DNA of 64,000 nucleotides from Pseudomonadota bacterium (lineage in GTDB: Bacteria > Pseudomonadota > Gammaproteobacteria > UBA1113): NCBI GenBank assembly GCA_021781965.1, contig JAJXVU010000010.1:1-64000 (forward strand), in the 5' to 3' direction. Both the position numbers and the translations under genes were made by a program. The notes beneath the pieces are model-generated. The model ran no database searches and was not told the origin of the DNA. It saw nothing but the letters and a program-made list of their open reading frames with translations. This document shows positions 56,165-64,000 of the stretch, piece after piece; within the stretch, counting starts at the first letter, position 1, and the number at the start of each line of letters is the position of its first letter.

Positions 56165-56173
56165 GGAAACAAC

Positions 56174-57094
56174 ATGGAATTTTTTAAACAAAATACATCG
56201 ATTAATTTTATGGCTCTACGCAAGTGGGCTATGTCCTTATCCGCGCTGGTCGCCTTACTGTGTATCGTGACACTATCCATTAAAGGTCTGAATTGGGGTT
56301 TAGAATTTACGGGTGGTACCGAAGTAATTGCGGCCTTCCCGCAAGCAGAAAATTTGGAGACGGTGCGCAGTACTCTGGAGCAAGCCGGTTATAAAGACGT
56401 TAAAGTACAGAGCTATGGCACGGCCAAGGTAGTATTGATCCGTCTGGGTGGTAAACAGGAAGACATGGAGAATAAAGACATAGGCAAGGAAGTAGTAGCC
56501 CATTTAAATGGTGCCACCTTGCAAAGTACGGCTTATATAGGGCCACAAGTAGGTAAAGAATTAGCCACCAGTGGTGCTTTGGCCTTGGTATTGGCGATGT
56601 TGGGTACGGCCATCTACATTGGATTCCGTTTTGAATATAGATTTGCCATTAGTGCTGCCGTGGCCTTAATCCACGATCCGCTGATTATTTTAGGGATCTT
56701 TTCTTATTTTCAAATGGAATTTGATTTAACTTCTTTGGCGGCCTTATTAACGGTAATGGGGTATTCATTAAACGACACCATTGTTGTTTTTGATCGTATA
56801 CGCGAGAACTTTCGTAAGAGCAGGAAGGGCACGCCTACCGAGATTGTTAACTTATCGGTTAATCAAACTTTATCTCGTACTATCATGACTTCTGGCTTAA
56901 CCTTATTAGCCGTATTGTCGTTATTTTTCTTTGGCGGTGAAACCTTACATGGATTTGCTACGGCAATGGTTGTGGGCATCGTTGTAGGAACATATTCTTC
57001 TATTTATGTTGCGGGCGCATTGGCAGTTGCTTTAGGCTTAGATCGCCGTGATTTATTGCCAACGTCACGCGATACACCGGATGATACACCTTAA
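56174..57094 (+). CDS. secF: Protein translocase subunit SecF
   Basis: Partner of SecD. 306 aa, six TM helices, FTGGTEV and GYSLNDTIVVFDRIRENFRK conserved. It begins 9 bp after secD with AAGGAAAC. Confidence 0.97.
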   Translation: MEFFKQNTSINFMALRKWAMSLSALVALLCIVTLSIKGLNWGLEFTGGTEVIAAFPQAENLETVRSTLEQAGYKDVKVQSYGTAKVVLIRLGGKQEDMENKDIGKEVVAHLNGATLQSTAYIGPQVGKELATSGALALVLAMLGTAIYIGFRFEYRFAISAAVALIHDPLIILGIFSYFQMEFDLTSLAALLTVMGYSLNDTIVVFDRIRENFRKSRKGTPTEIVNLSVNQTLSRTIMTSGLTLLAVLSLFFFGGETLHGFATAMVVGIVVGTYSSIYVAGALAVALGLDRRDLLPTSRDTPDDTP

Positions 57095-57111
57095 AAATAA
57101 CGAGGAGTGAT

Positions 57112-57615
57112 ATGGATAGCACACTGCTTATATCTTTATTAGGCCCATTATCTTTATTAACCATTATTTATGCTAGCTTATGGCATGTTTTTAGCGCAGC
57201 AGGTATGCGTGGTTGGTATGCACTTATTCCAGTGTGGGTATTCTATTGCTGGGCACGAGTGGTGCGTATGAAGAGGCCAATGAATTTTTGTATCATGACC
57301 TCTATCTTTATGTATGGCGTGTCTTATGTTATGCCGTGGTATATGCGCGTTTTTGGCGAACCTAAGCAACTAGATGCCGCTCCACCCATTTTAGTCTCTC
57401 AAACTGAATTTTTTATTTTTGGACTTTTTTTACTGTCAGTGCTGTTTGGCTTTTATCAATACATAAGACTATGCTGGCGTTTAGCAGAAGCTTTTTCTTT
57501 TGGTGCCTGGCTTGCGATTGTTATGATTTTAATGCCACCCATATCGTTAGCCTTCGGTTTGGTGATTATTATTTTAAGTAGACGACCTTTCCGCGTATTG
57601 GATACTTCAAGATGA
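57112..57615 (+). CDS. Four-TM membrane protein (DUF5684-like)
   Basis: 167 aa. WHVFSAAGMRGWYALIPVWVFYCWARVVRM resembles the signature of small DUF5684-type membrane proteins (W-x-F-x-K/A-AG-x-x-GW-x-x-x-IP). About four hydrophobic helices. It lies 17 bp after secF, probably in the same operon. Function unknown. Confidence 0.7.
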   Translation: MDSTLLISLLGPLSLLTIIYASLWHVFSAAGMRGWYALIPVWVFYCWARVVRMKRPMNFCIMTSIFMYGVSYVMPWYMRVFGEPKQLDAAPPILVSQTEFFIFGLFLLSVLFGFYQYIRLCWRLAEAFSFGAWLAIVMILMPPISLAFGLVIIILSRRPFRVLDTSR

Positions 57616-57677
57616 AAAGTACTATACTCTCGCATCTACAAGTACTGTAAAGCCAGGATTGAGCGTGAGGAGTTACA

Positions 57678-58661
57678 ATGAAAGCATTACTATTTTCTGA
57701 ACCTAACGATCCTTTGTATGTGGGTGAAATACCTACGCCACAACCTAAATCTGAAGATTTATTAATCCGCGTAGAAGCTGTGGGCGTTAATCGTGCTGAT
57801 CTATTGCAACGCAAAGGCCATTATCCACCGCCAGCAGGAGAATCGCCTATTTTAGGTTTAGAAGTAGCGGGCGAGGTTGTGGCCAAAGGCGATGCCGTGA
57901 CAAAATTTGCCGTGGGCGATAGAGTTTTTGGTTTAGTAGGTGGCGGCGCTTATGCCGAATATGCTTTATTAGACGCAGGCTTAGCTTTTCATTTACCAGA
58001 GCATTTTTCATTTATAGAAGGCGCGGCTATCAGCGAAGCTTTTCTAACCGCTTATGAAAGTCTTTTTACATTAGGGCAATTAAAAAAAGGCGAGAGTCTT
58101 TTAGTCCATGCTGCAGCGAGTGGTGTAGGTTTAGCGGCAATACAATTGGCCGTAGTCAGTGGGGTACATGTCTATGGTACAGCGGGCAGTGATAAAAAAA
58201 TTAAAGCCTTAACCACCTATGGGGCGACTGCTTTTAATTACAACGATGCGCATTTTCTAGAAAAATTATTGGCGCAATTAGGAGAAAAAAGTATCAATGT
58301 AGTATTGGATTTTATAGGTGCTAAATATGCCAATTTACACCAAAAAATATTATCCATTGATGGACGCTGGTTGTTATTAGCGGCTATGGGCGGACGTGAA
58401 TTAGCGCTGGATGCATTAACATTGGTGACTAAACGCTTGCAAGTAAGGGGGTTTAATTTAAGACTACAAAGTTTAGAGCAGAAACGCAAAATTAAAGTTC
58501 GTTTCGAACAAAATGCTTTACCATGGCTCTTACATGGTGGCATAAAGCCTATTGTGGACAGTATTTATTCTATGACTGAGGCCAATGCTGCTCACGATTA
58601 TATGGCCAGTAATCAAAATATAGGCAAAATTATCTTAACCTGGAAAGATCTCAAAAAATAG
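57678..58661 (+). CDS. NAD(P)H quinone oxidoreductase (PIG3-like MDR family)
   Basis: A 327-aa medium-chain dehydrogenase/reductase without zinc-site cysteines. VGVNRADLLQRKGHYPPPAGESPILGLEVAGEV is the quinone oxidoreductase (TP53I3-like) signature and AAASGVGLAAIQLA the NADP-binding loop. GTGAGGAG precedes the ATG. Confidence 0.88.
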   Translation: MKALLFSEPNDPLYVGEIPTPQPKSEDLLIRVEAVGVNRADLLQRKGHYPPPAGESPILGLEVAGEVVAKGDAVTKFAVGDRVFGLVGGGAYAEYALLDAGLAFHLPEHFSFIEGAAISEAFLTAYESLFTLGQLKKGESLLVHAAASGVGLAAIQLAVVSGVHVYGTAGSDKKIKALTTYGATAFNYNDAHFLEKLLAQLGEKSINVVLDFIGAKYANLHQKILSIDGRWLLLAAMGGRELALDALTLVTKRLQVRGFNLRLQSLEQKRKIKVRFEQNALPWLLHGGIKPIVDSIYSMTEANAAHDYMASNQNIGKIILTWKDLKK

Positions 58662-58821
58662 CTTAAACTATATAGACATTTTAATAAAATGCATGTATGA
58701 TTTGGTAGGCTCTATACTTAGAGTCTACGAGAGAGTGGATCTAGATCTGATACATTGTAGCCACCTACAAAACTAAGGACAAGTTCTACTTTTAACAAAT
58801 AATATTTTTTGGGAGTGTATT

Positions 58822-59139
58822 ATGAACAAGCAATGGAAAATAAGTTTAGCGGTTGTAGCCTTGGCCATGGGATTGGTGCAGTCTGCCTATGCTACACAAA
58901 AAGCAGCAACGGAAACTACAGCAAAACCGGTAACAGCAACGGCAGCCGCAATGGTCAATGTGAATACCGCCACGGTCGATCAATTGACCACTATAAAAGG
59001 TCTAGGTCCTAAAAAAGCGCAAGCCATTGTGGATTATCGTAAGGACAATGGTGCTTTTAAAAGCGTGGATGACTTGAAAAAAGTTCCAGGTATTAGCGAA
59101 AAGCTATTTGCGAGTATTCAACCACAAGTGACTCTGTAG
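58822..59139 (+). CDS. ComEA-like helix-hairpin-helix protein
   Basis: 105 aa. Signal peptide MNKQWKISLAVVALAMGLVQSAYA, an Ala/Thr linker, then VNVNTATVDQLTTIKGLGPKKAQAIVDYRKDNGAFKSVDDLKKVPGI, a double HhH DNA-binding motif of ComEA. A periplasmic DNA-binding role in natural transformation is likely from the family. Confidence 0.88.
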   Translation: MNKQWKISLAVVALAMGLVQSAYATQKAATETTAKPVTATAAAMVNVNTATVDQLTTIKGLGPKKAQAIVDYRKDNGAFKSVDDLKKVPGISEKLFASIQPQVTL

Positions 59140-59234
59140 GTTCTTAGTTTAAACAACGAGTAACCTTGTAGGGGGCTCGTTTGTAGGGGCGGCTCGTGAG
59201 TCGCCCTTCTTCGAACCCAACCGAATATCATTGT

Positions 59235-59288
59235 AACGCGAATTCTGTTTAAGATGCAAAATTCCGAGCCGCGACCGTCAGGGAGCGG
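59235..59288. repeat. Composite C-B repeat, inverted, half unit
   Basis: AACGCGAATTCTGTTTAAG (family C, inverted) plus ATGCAAAATT run into CCGAGCCGCGACCGTCAGGGAGCGG, one arm of family B. The partner arm is missing. Family C appears again at 59366 in the opposite orientation, so the block 59235-59390 has inverted C ends. Confidence 0.75.
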
Positions 59289-59365
59289 AAAATGAACGAA
59301 AAAAAGGAGTAACCCGGCTCCATTCGGGGAATAATTGAATATTCTTAAGCCAATTATATAGAGAT

Positions 59366-59390
59366 TTCTTAAACAGAATTCGCGTTTGTA
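59366..59390. repeat. Repeat family C, copy 4
   Basis: TTCTTAAACAGAATTCGCG then TTTGTA, closing the inverted pair with 59235. Confidence 0.75.
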
Positions 59391-59417
59391 AGGTTCCTAA
59401 AACAAAATAATCGCGAT

Positions 59418-61127
59418 CTATTCCTTTCTATACTCAAAATACTGTGGTGTCCACATCGTTGCAGCTATAGCCGCGGATAAATCTTTAGGCACTACACCAG
59501 CCTGTCCTTCGGCTATAATTTGTTGTGCTACGGCATGAGCAATTTTGATGGCAACTGCGCGCGCTGAGCTTAAGTTCGGTAATAAGGGCGCAGTTGCCTC
59601 TTTTAAAATAGGTGCGCAATCGGCTAAGGCTTGGCATGCAACCCATAAGCATTGATCGCTCAAACGTTTGCCCTGAACGGTCAAGATGCCTAAACCCAAA
59701 CCTGGAAACACCAGCGCATTATTACACTGTGCAATTTCACGCAACTCATTGCCAAACTTAACGGGAGGAAAAGGGCTGCCTGAAGCTATCAAAGCTTGCC
59801 CCTTACTCCAGCATAAAATTTCTTCTGGTGTGGCCTCACATCGTTCTGTAGGATTAGATAACGGTAATATTAATGGTCGCGCCACTTCAGCACACAGTGT
59901 GCTAATGACTTCTTGATTAAATGCATGGGCAACGGCGGAACAGCCTATTAATACGGTGGGTTTAATATTTTTAATGACATCTAATAAATTAATCACACCT
60001 CTTTGTGTCAATTGCCAATCCTTAACCTCTGCCACAGACCGCGCATACGGTTTTTGAAAAGCGGTTAATTCAGGCATATTTTCCAATAATAAACCGGGGC
60101 GATCTAATAACCAAAAGCGTTGATTAGCTTCTTTTTCACTTAAACCTTCTTTGATGAGACCTTGTTTAATTTGATCCGCAATGCCCGTACCCGCGGTTCC
60201 GGCGCCAAAAATAACAAAGCGTTGATCGGCTAAAGATTGCCCCAAAGCGTGTGCAGCACCCAAGATAGCCGCTAAAGTGACCACGCCCGTACCTTGCATA
60301 TCGTCATTAAAAGTACACATTTCATGTTGATAACGCTCTAAATGTCGACGTGCATTGTCACGGCCAAAATCTTCCCAATGTAAAAACACACCGGGGAACA
60401 ATTCTTTAACGATAGCTACAAAAGAATCTACAAAATCTTCGTATTCTTTACCGCTTAGACGTGGATGGCGCCAACCTAAGTAGAGTGGATCATCTAGTAA
60501 AGTTTGATTATTGGTCCCCGCATCTAATAAAATGGGTAAAGTACGGTTAGGGTTAATGCCGCCGCATAAGGTATAAACCATCAGCTTAGCAATGGGGATA
60601 TCCATGCCGCCTACACCTTGATCGCCTATGCCTAGAACACCTTCACCATCCGTGACAACGATCAAATCAATCTCTGGATTAGAACGATTTTTTAATACGC
60701 TGCGCATATGTTCTCGTTCAGGATAACTGACATATAAACCACGTGCTTGTCTGTATTCGGTACTAAATTGTTTTACGGCAGTGCCTACTATAGGCGTATA
60801 GATGACAGGTAACAGTTCCATCAAATGTTCAGTGGCCAACTGGTAAAATAAGGTTTGATTATTGTCTAACAATGAATTTAAAAATATATTTTTTGTGAGA
60901 GGGTCATTATAATTTTGAAATTGTTTATAAGCTCTAGTCACTTGTTCTTTTAGAGTTTCCACTCTAACGGGTAGTTTCCCCAGTAAATTAAATAGTATTC
61001 GCTCTTTTTCGCTAAAAGCGGTGCCTTTATTTAATTGCGGCGTGGTTAGCAGGGGTTTCCCCCACAAAGAAGTGATAATAATCGTTTTACCCGTTTTGGC
61101 GTCGACGCTATATTTAAAATCTAACAT
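59418..61127 (-). CDS. maeA: NAD-dependent malic enzyme
   Basis: Oxidative decarboxylation of malate to pyruvate. VVTDGEGVLGIGDQGVGGMDI, FNDDMQGTGVVTLAAI and VIFGAGTAGTGIADQI (NAD-binding) are conserved. The start at 61127 (MLDFKYS) has GAGAG 8 nt upstream; longer starts would overlap the upstream gene. About 569 aa, the usual length for MaeA/SfcA-type enzymes. Confidence 0.93.
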   Translation of the reverse strand: MLDFKYSVDAKTGKTIIITSLWGKPLLTTPQLNKGTAFSEKERILFNLLGKLPVRVETLKEQVTRAYKQFQNYNDPLTKNIFLNSLLDNNQTLFYQLATEHLMELLPVIYTPIVGTAVKQFSTEYRQARGLYVSYPEREHMRSVLKNRSNPEIDLIVVTDGEGVLGIGDQGVGGMDIPIAKLMVYTLCGGINPNRTLPILLDAGTNNQTLLDDPLYLGWRHPRLSGKEYEDFVDSFVAIVKELFPGVFLHWEDFGRDNARRHLERYQHEMCTFNDDMQGTGVVTLAAILGAAHALGQSLADQRFVIFGAGTAGTGIADQIKQGLIKEGLSEKEANQRFWLLDRPGLLLENMPELTAFQKPYARSVAEVKDWQLTQRGVINLLDVIKNIKPTVLIGCSAVAHAFNQEVISTLCAEVARPLILPLSNPTERCEATPEEILCWSKGQALIASGSPFPPVKFGNELREIAQCNNALVFPGLGLGILTVQGKRLSDQCLWVACQALADCAPILKEATAPLLPNLSSARAVAIKIAHAVAQQIIAEGQAGVVPKDLSAAIAATMWTPQYFEYRKE

Positions 61128-61137
61128 AGTAATACTC

Positions 61138-61926
61138 TCACACAACTTTTTCGCTGTTATCTTCCCACGGCAAATGATGGTATAACGCGTTTTCTGATAA
61201 AGTAAAAATAGGATATTTAATAATTTGAAAGAAAGGCGAGTAGTCGAAATCTTTAGGGGTGTAAAGCCTAGAATTTCCAGGTGTCATATGAATGTTTTGA
61301 TCGGCACTTTGTTTGATAATGGGCAAAATAGGAAATTGCACGGAGCGAAAAGCTTCTGCAATTAAAGTAGAACAAATTTGTCGGGTAGAGGTACTGTCCT
61401 CAGCAAATAGGGACGAACGCCAATTTCTAGGAAAAAATTTCCAGGGCAAGAAAAAGCGCCCTAAGTCTAAGATTTGTCGCACGCCGAATTGATAGCCCAA
61501 ACGCTCAACAGCGTAAGCAATAACATTTTGTGCGTCTGCTTTAGAAATGCCATTAGGCCTACAAATACGAATATGTTCCATTTTATATTTTGCTAAAGGC
61601 GAAACAATGGTTCCGCAGCCTAATAAACTTTCTATTAGCAGTTGTTCTGTGGGTTCACCGTTATAAAAATCTTTTATTTTCTGACGTAGAATGGGGTGTT
61701 CTATATCGTGCAGACGGCCTATGTACAATACGGCATGCGACCATGGGCTTTGGGTAAAGCTTTTGGTAAAATCGCTGATGCGAGATCTCCCTTCGACCAA
61801 CAGTACATCCGCTGGTCTGATTTCATAGGACAACTTATCAAAGTCGCAGATGGGTATGTTAGTCCGTGGTTTTTCGTGCATTAAATAAGCAGTAATCCAT
61901 TTTTGTAGGCGTTCAGATAATTTCAC
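61138..61926 (-). CDS. YiiX-like permuted papain-fold hydrolase
   Basis: 262 aa. RPADVLLVEGRSRISDFTKSFTQSPWSHAVLYIG (catalytic His in WSHA) and TRQICSTLIAEAF (catalytic Cys) follow the YiiX/NlpC-P60 permuted papain order. There is no signal peptide. It could be an amidase, protease or lipid hydrolase; substrate unknown. It ends 10 bp before the malic enzyme start, so the two form an operon. Confidence 0.75.
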   Translation of the reverse strand: MKLSERLQKWITAYLMHEKPRTNIPICDFDKLSYEIRPADVLLVEGRSRISDFTKSFTQSPWSHAVLYIGRLHDIEHPILRQKIKDFYNGEPTEQLLIESLLGCGTIVSPLAKYKMEHIRICRPNGISKADAQNVIAYAVERLGYQFGVRQILDLGRFFLPWKFFPRNWRSSLFAEDSTSTRQICSTLIAEAFRSVQFPILPIIKQSADQNIHMTPGNSRLYTPKDFDYSPFFQIIKYPIFTLSENALYHHLPWEDNSEKVV

Positions 61927-62044
61927 AGCAAAAAGACCTTATTGTATAAACTCCATAGTGTCTTAGTATAGTTTAATTCTTGTGTTCTGTGCACTATTTT
62001 AAAAAGGTTCTTTTTTATGTTTATATAAATTCGCTAAAATTATG

Positions 62045-62110
62045 TACAATACATAGGGGCAATCCCCTGCGGCTGCCCATGTCAGGGTAGGCACGGGGAT
62101 CTCCCTTACG
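62045..62110. repeat. GC-rich repeat of family D upstream of dapA
   Basis: TAGGGGCAATCCCCTGCGGCTGCCC...GTAGGCACGGGGATCTCCC resembles the GTAGGGGC-type hairpin at 21877. It contrasts with the AT-rich surroundings and contains GGGGAT/ATCCCC pairing. Confidence 0.5.
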
Positions 62111-62176
62111 ATAACTTGAGTTTCTTCCTTTGGCACGGTATCATTCAACCTTCAATGGTCACACGAGGATAGTTGC

Positions 62177-63067
62177 ATGTTTCACGGCAGTTTAGTCGCC
62201 TTAGTTACTCCCATGGACGAAGAGAGCAATATTGATTACACCAGTTTGGAAAAATTAATCGCCTTTCATATAGAGCAAAAAAGCGATGGTTTGGTCATTG
62301 CTGGTACAACTGGTGAAGGCGCAACGCTTACCGAGGAAGAAATTAATAAATTGATTCATTTTGTGGTGCGTAAAGTCGATTCCCGTATTCCGGTTATTGC
62401 GGGCACGGGCGCTAATAGCACGCATAAAACCATAGACAAGACCTTCAATGCCATGGAAATGGGTGTAGACGGTTGCCTGCTAATGACGCCGGCCTATATT
62501 AAGCCGACTCAAGAAGGGTTATATCAGCATTTTAAGGCCATCAGTGAAGCAGTTCCTGTGCCACAAATTTTATACAATGTTCCTACACGTACTGCTTGCG
62601 ATATGCTACCCGAAACCGTAGCAAGATTAGCGGATTGCAGTAACATCGTTGGCATTAAAGAAGCGGTACACGATAGAGCCCGTTATCTGCAATTAATCGA
62701 ATTATGCGGTTCACGCTTGAGCATTTTGAGCGGCGATGACAGCAGCTGTAAAGACTTAATGATAGCCGGTGGCAAAGGGGTTATTTCAGTGGCCGCCAAC
62801 GTAGCACCAAGGTTAATGCACGATATGGCCGAGGCAGCATTGCAGGGTAATAAGGCTAAAGCCGATGAGTTAGATAATAGAATGCAAGCACTGTACCATG
62901 CTATGGGTGTGCAAACGAACCCTATACCCGTGAAATGGGCTGTACATCATCTGAAATTGATCCGTGCAGGCATACGTTTGCCGTTAACGATGCTGACCAA
63001 AGAGCATCATAATACTGTTTTAGACGCTATGCAGGAAGCTGGCATTAAGGAAGAAATGAATGAATAA
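62177..63067 (+). CDS. dapA: 4-hydroxy-tetrahydrodipicolinate synthase
   Basis: Lysine/DAP pathway aldolase. ALVTPM, GTTGEGATLTEEE, YNVPTRT (Tyr) and the Schiff-base Lys in VGIKEA are conserved. 296 aa. GAGGAT precedes the ATG. Overlaps the next gene by 8 bp. Confidence 0.96.
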   Translation: MFHGSLVALVTPMDEESNIDYTSLEKLIAFHIEQKSDGLVIAGTTGEGATLTEEEINKLIHFVVRKVDSRIPVIAGTGANSTHKTIDKTFNAMEMGVDGCLLMTPAYIKPTQEGLYQHFKAISEAVPVPQILYNVPTRTACDMLPETVARLADCSNIVGIKEAVHDRARYLQLIELCGSRLSILSGDDSSCKDLMIAGGKGVISVAANVAPRLMHDMAEAALQGNKAKADELDNRMQALYHAMGVQTNPIPVKWAVHHLKLIRAGIRLPLTMLTKEHHNTVLDAMQEAGIKEEMNE

Positions 63068-63443
63068 AAAAATGAAATTATGGGTGCTTTTTCTACTGAG
63101 CAGCACACTATTGGGCTGTAGCGTAGAAGGTAAAAACGATTATGGTAGTTATTATCAAAAACAAGAAAGTTTAAATGTTCTTAAAATGCCGCCTGGAGTG
63201 AGTGCACAAGGGGCTGATAATTATTATGTAGTGCCGCCCGGTCCTATGGCTGATGTGAAGACCGTTTCTATTTTGCCCCCAGGCAGCCGTGCTTATCAAT
63301 CGGCTGTAGCTAAACAAAATGCTAAAATGGCGATTACAGCGCCAGTTCCAGTCGTTGCCACAACGGCACCGGCTGTTGCTAGCACACCAGCTGTTATCAA
63401 TGACAATAGTTCTGATAAAACTGCAGGGGCTGAGAAGCAATGA
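63060..63443 (+). CDS. Short BamC-like lipoprotein
   Basis: 127 aa with a lipoprotein signal (LWVLFLLSSTLLGC, lipobox LLGC). The mature start DYGSYYQKQESLNVLKMPPGVSAQGADNYYVVPPG resembles the unstructured BamC N-terminus that binds BamD. The C-terminus is Ala/Pro/Val-rich, and the two helix-grip domains of BamC (about 340 aa) are missing. The position between dapA and purC is where bamC is found in E. coli. Confidence 0.72.
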   Translation: MNKKMKLWVLFLLSSTLLGCSVEGKNDYGSYYQKQESLNVLKMPPGVSAQGADNYYVVPPGPMADVKTVSILPPGSRAYQSAVAKQNAKMAITAPVPVVATTAPAVASTPAVINDNSSDKTAGAEKQ

Positions 63444-64000
63444 CCGAACGTCTAGAGCTTTATAAGGGCAAATCCAAGACGATATATGATATATCCGAGC
63501 CTAATGAATTATTGGTTCAATTTCGCAATGATGCTACTGGAGGCAATGGAGCAAAGCACGCTATTTTAGAGGACAAAGGTCGCGTTAATTGCGCTTTTGA
63601 TGCTTTCATCATGGCTGTGTTGGCGGAAAATGGCATAAAAACGCATTGGCTAAAAAGTGTAAGCGAGACCGAAATACGGGTGCGACGTTTAAACATGTTG
63701 CCTATAGAATGTGTCCTACGCAATAGGGCTGCGGGTGGCATCTGCAAACGCCTGGGTATTGAACGGGGCAGAATCTTCTCGCCACCTCTATTTGAATTTT
63801 TCTTGAAAGACGATGCTTTAGGCGATCCTATCATCACCGAAGATCATATATTCATGCTAAAATTAGCCAGCAAAGAAGATTTGGTTGCCATGAGAGCGTT
63901 GACCTATCGTGTTAATGATATTTTACAGCCTGTATTTGCCAAAGCGGGCTTTGATTTAGTCGACTTCAAATTGGAATTTGGTTATTATCAGGGACAATTG
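63440..64000 (+). CDS. purC: Phosphoribosylaminoimidazole-succinocarboxamide synthase, 5' part
   Basis: SAICAR synthase of purine synthesis. LYKGKSKTIYD, FRNDATGGNGAKHA, ECVLRNRAAGG and DFKLEFG are conserved. The ATG overlaps the preceding stop (AATGA). The window cuts the gene after 187 codons of about 237. Confidence 0.95.
   Translation, partial: MTERLELYKGKSKTIYDISEPNELLVQFRNDATGGNGAKHAILEDKGRVNCAFDAFIMAVLAENGIKTHWLKSVSETEIRVRRLNMLPIECVLRNRAAGGICKRLGIERGRIFSPPLFEFFLKDDALGDPIITEDHIFMLKLASKEDLVAMRALTYRVNDILQPVFAKAGFDLVDFKLEFGYYQGQL

Overview
The window comes from the chromosome of a gammaproteobacterium, most likely a host-associated member of the Legionellales (Legionella/Coxiella relatives). 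The signs are: AT-rich DNA; the conserved gammaproteobacterial order map / rpsB-tsf-pyrH-frr-uppS-cdsA-rseP-bamA-skp-lpxD-fabZ-lpxA-lpxB; eukaryote-like proteins (a tripled ankyrin module, a protein kinase, a TcdA/TcdB-type glycosyltransferase); and three promoters that carry a PmrA-type direct repeat (TTAATATT-N2-CTTAA) exactly 7 bp upstream of a -10 box. That design is known from Dot/Icm effector promoters in Legionella and Coxiella. Genus assignment is inference; no rRNA or tRNA gene was recognised.

Layout. 0-1.5 kb: 5' end of anmK and a tyrosine recombinase. 1.5-12.8 kb: an accessory effector-like island. It holds a tandem duplication of [palindromic element + beta-carbonic anhydrase + ankyrin gene]. 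In copy 1 the ankyrin gene is frameshifted; in copy 2 the carbonic anhydrase is destroyed. A glycosyltransferase gene lies between the copies, followed by an 805-aa coiled-coil protein and a protein kinase. 12.8-22.5 kb: housekeeping genes (wrbA, an L,D-transpeptidase, a DUF1820 protein, nagZ, a phosphoribosyltransferase, tamB-tamA), a shortened RibA-like protein and an FMN reductase. 22.6-29.9 kb: a complete late biotin pathway (bioA divergent from bioB-F-H-C-D) with a candidate BirA operator over the bioB promoter, then birA-map. 30.2-43.2 kb: translation, envelope-assembly and lipid A genes. 43.4-50.9 kb: a Sel1-like protein, a squalene synthase-like protein, mutS, mlaFED and an unknown gene. 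51.2-52.5 kb: a small cluster of unknown genes under two PmrA-type promoters. 52.7-57.6 kb: queA, yajC, secD, secF and a membrane protein. 57.7-64 kb: a quinone oxidoreductase, a ComEA-like protein, malic enzyme with a papain-like partner, dapA, a short BamC-like lipoprotein and the start of purC.

Several repeat families run through the window. (A) A ~125-bp imperfect palindrome with TATACTC ends (four copies), one of them inside the rpsB leader and one supplying the nagZ stop codon. (B) A hairpin repeat, CCGAGCCGCGACC...GGTCGCGGCTCGG, between core genes and once inside the uppS reading frame. (C) A CTTAAACAGAATTCGCGTT motif, sometimes joined to B. (D) GTAGGGGC-type hairpins. Against E. coli synteny, dxr is missing between frr and uppS (and anywhere in this cluster), tgt between queA and yajC, and mlaC/mlaB after mlaD.

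The strongest undescribed signal is the shared PmrA-box architecture. It links three transcription units of unknown proteins (the 805-aa protein, the 96-aa protein and the 145/89-aa operon) into a probable secretion-effector regulon.
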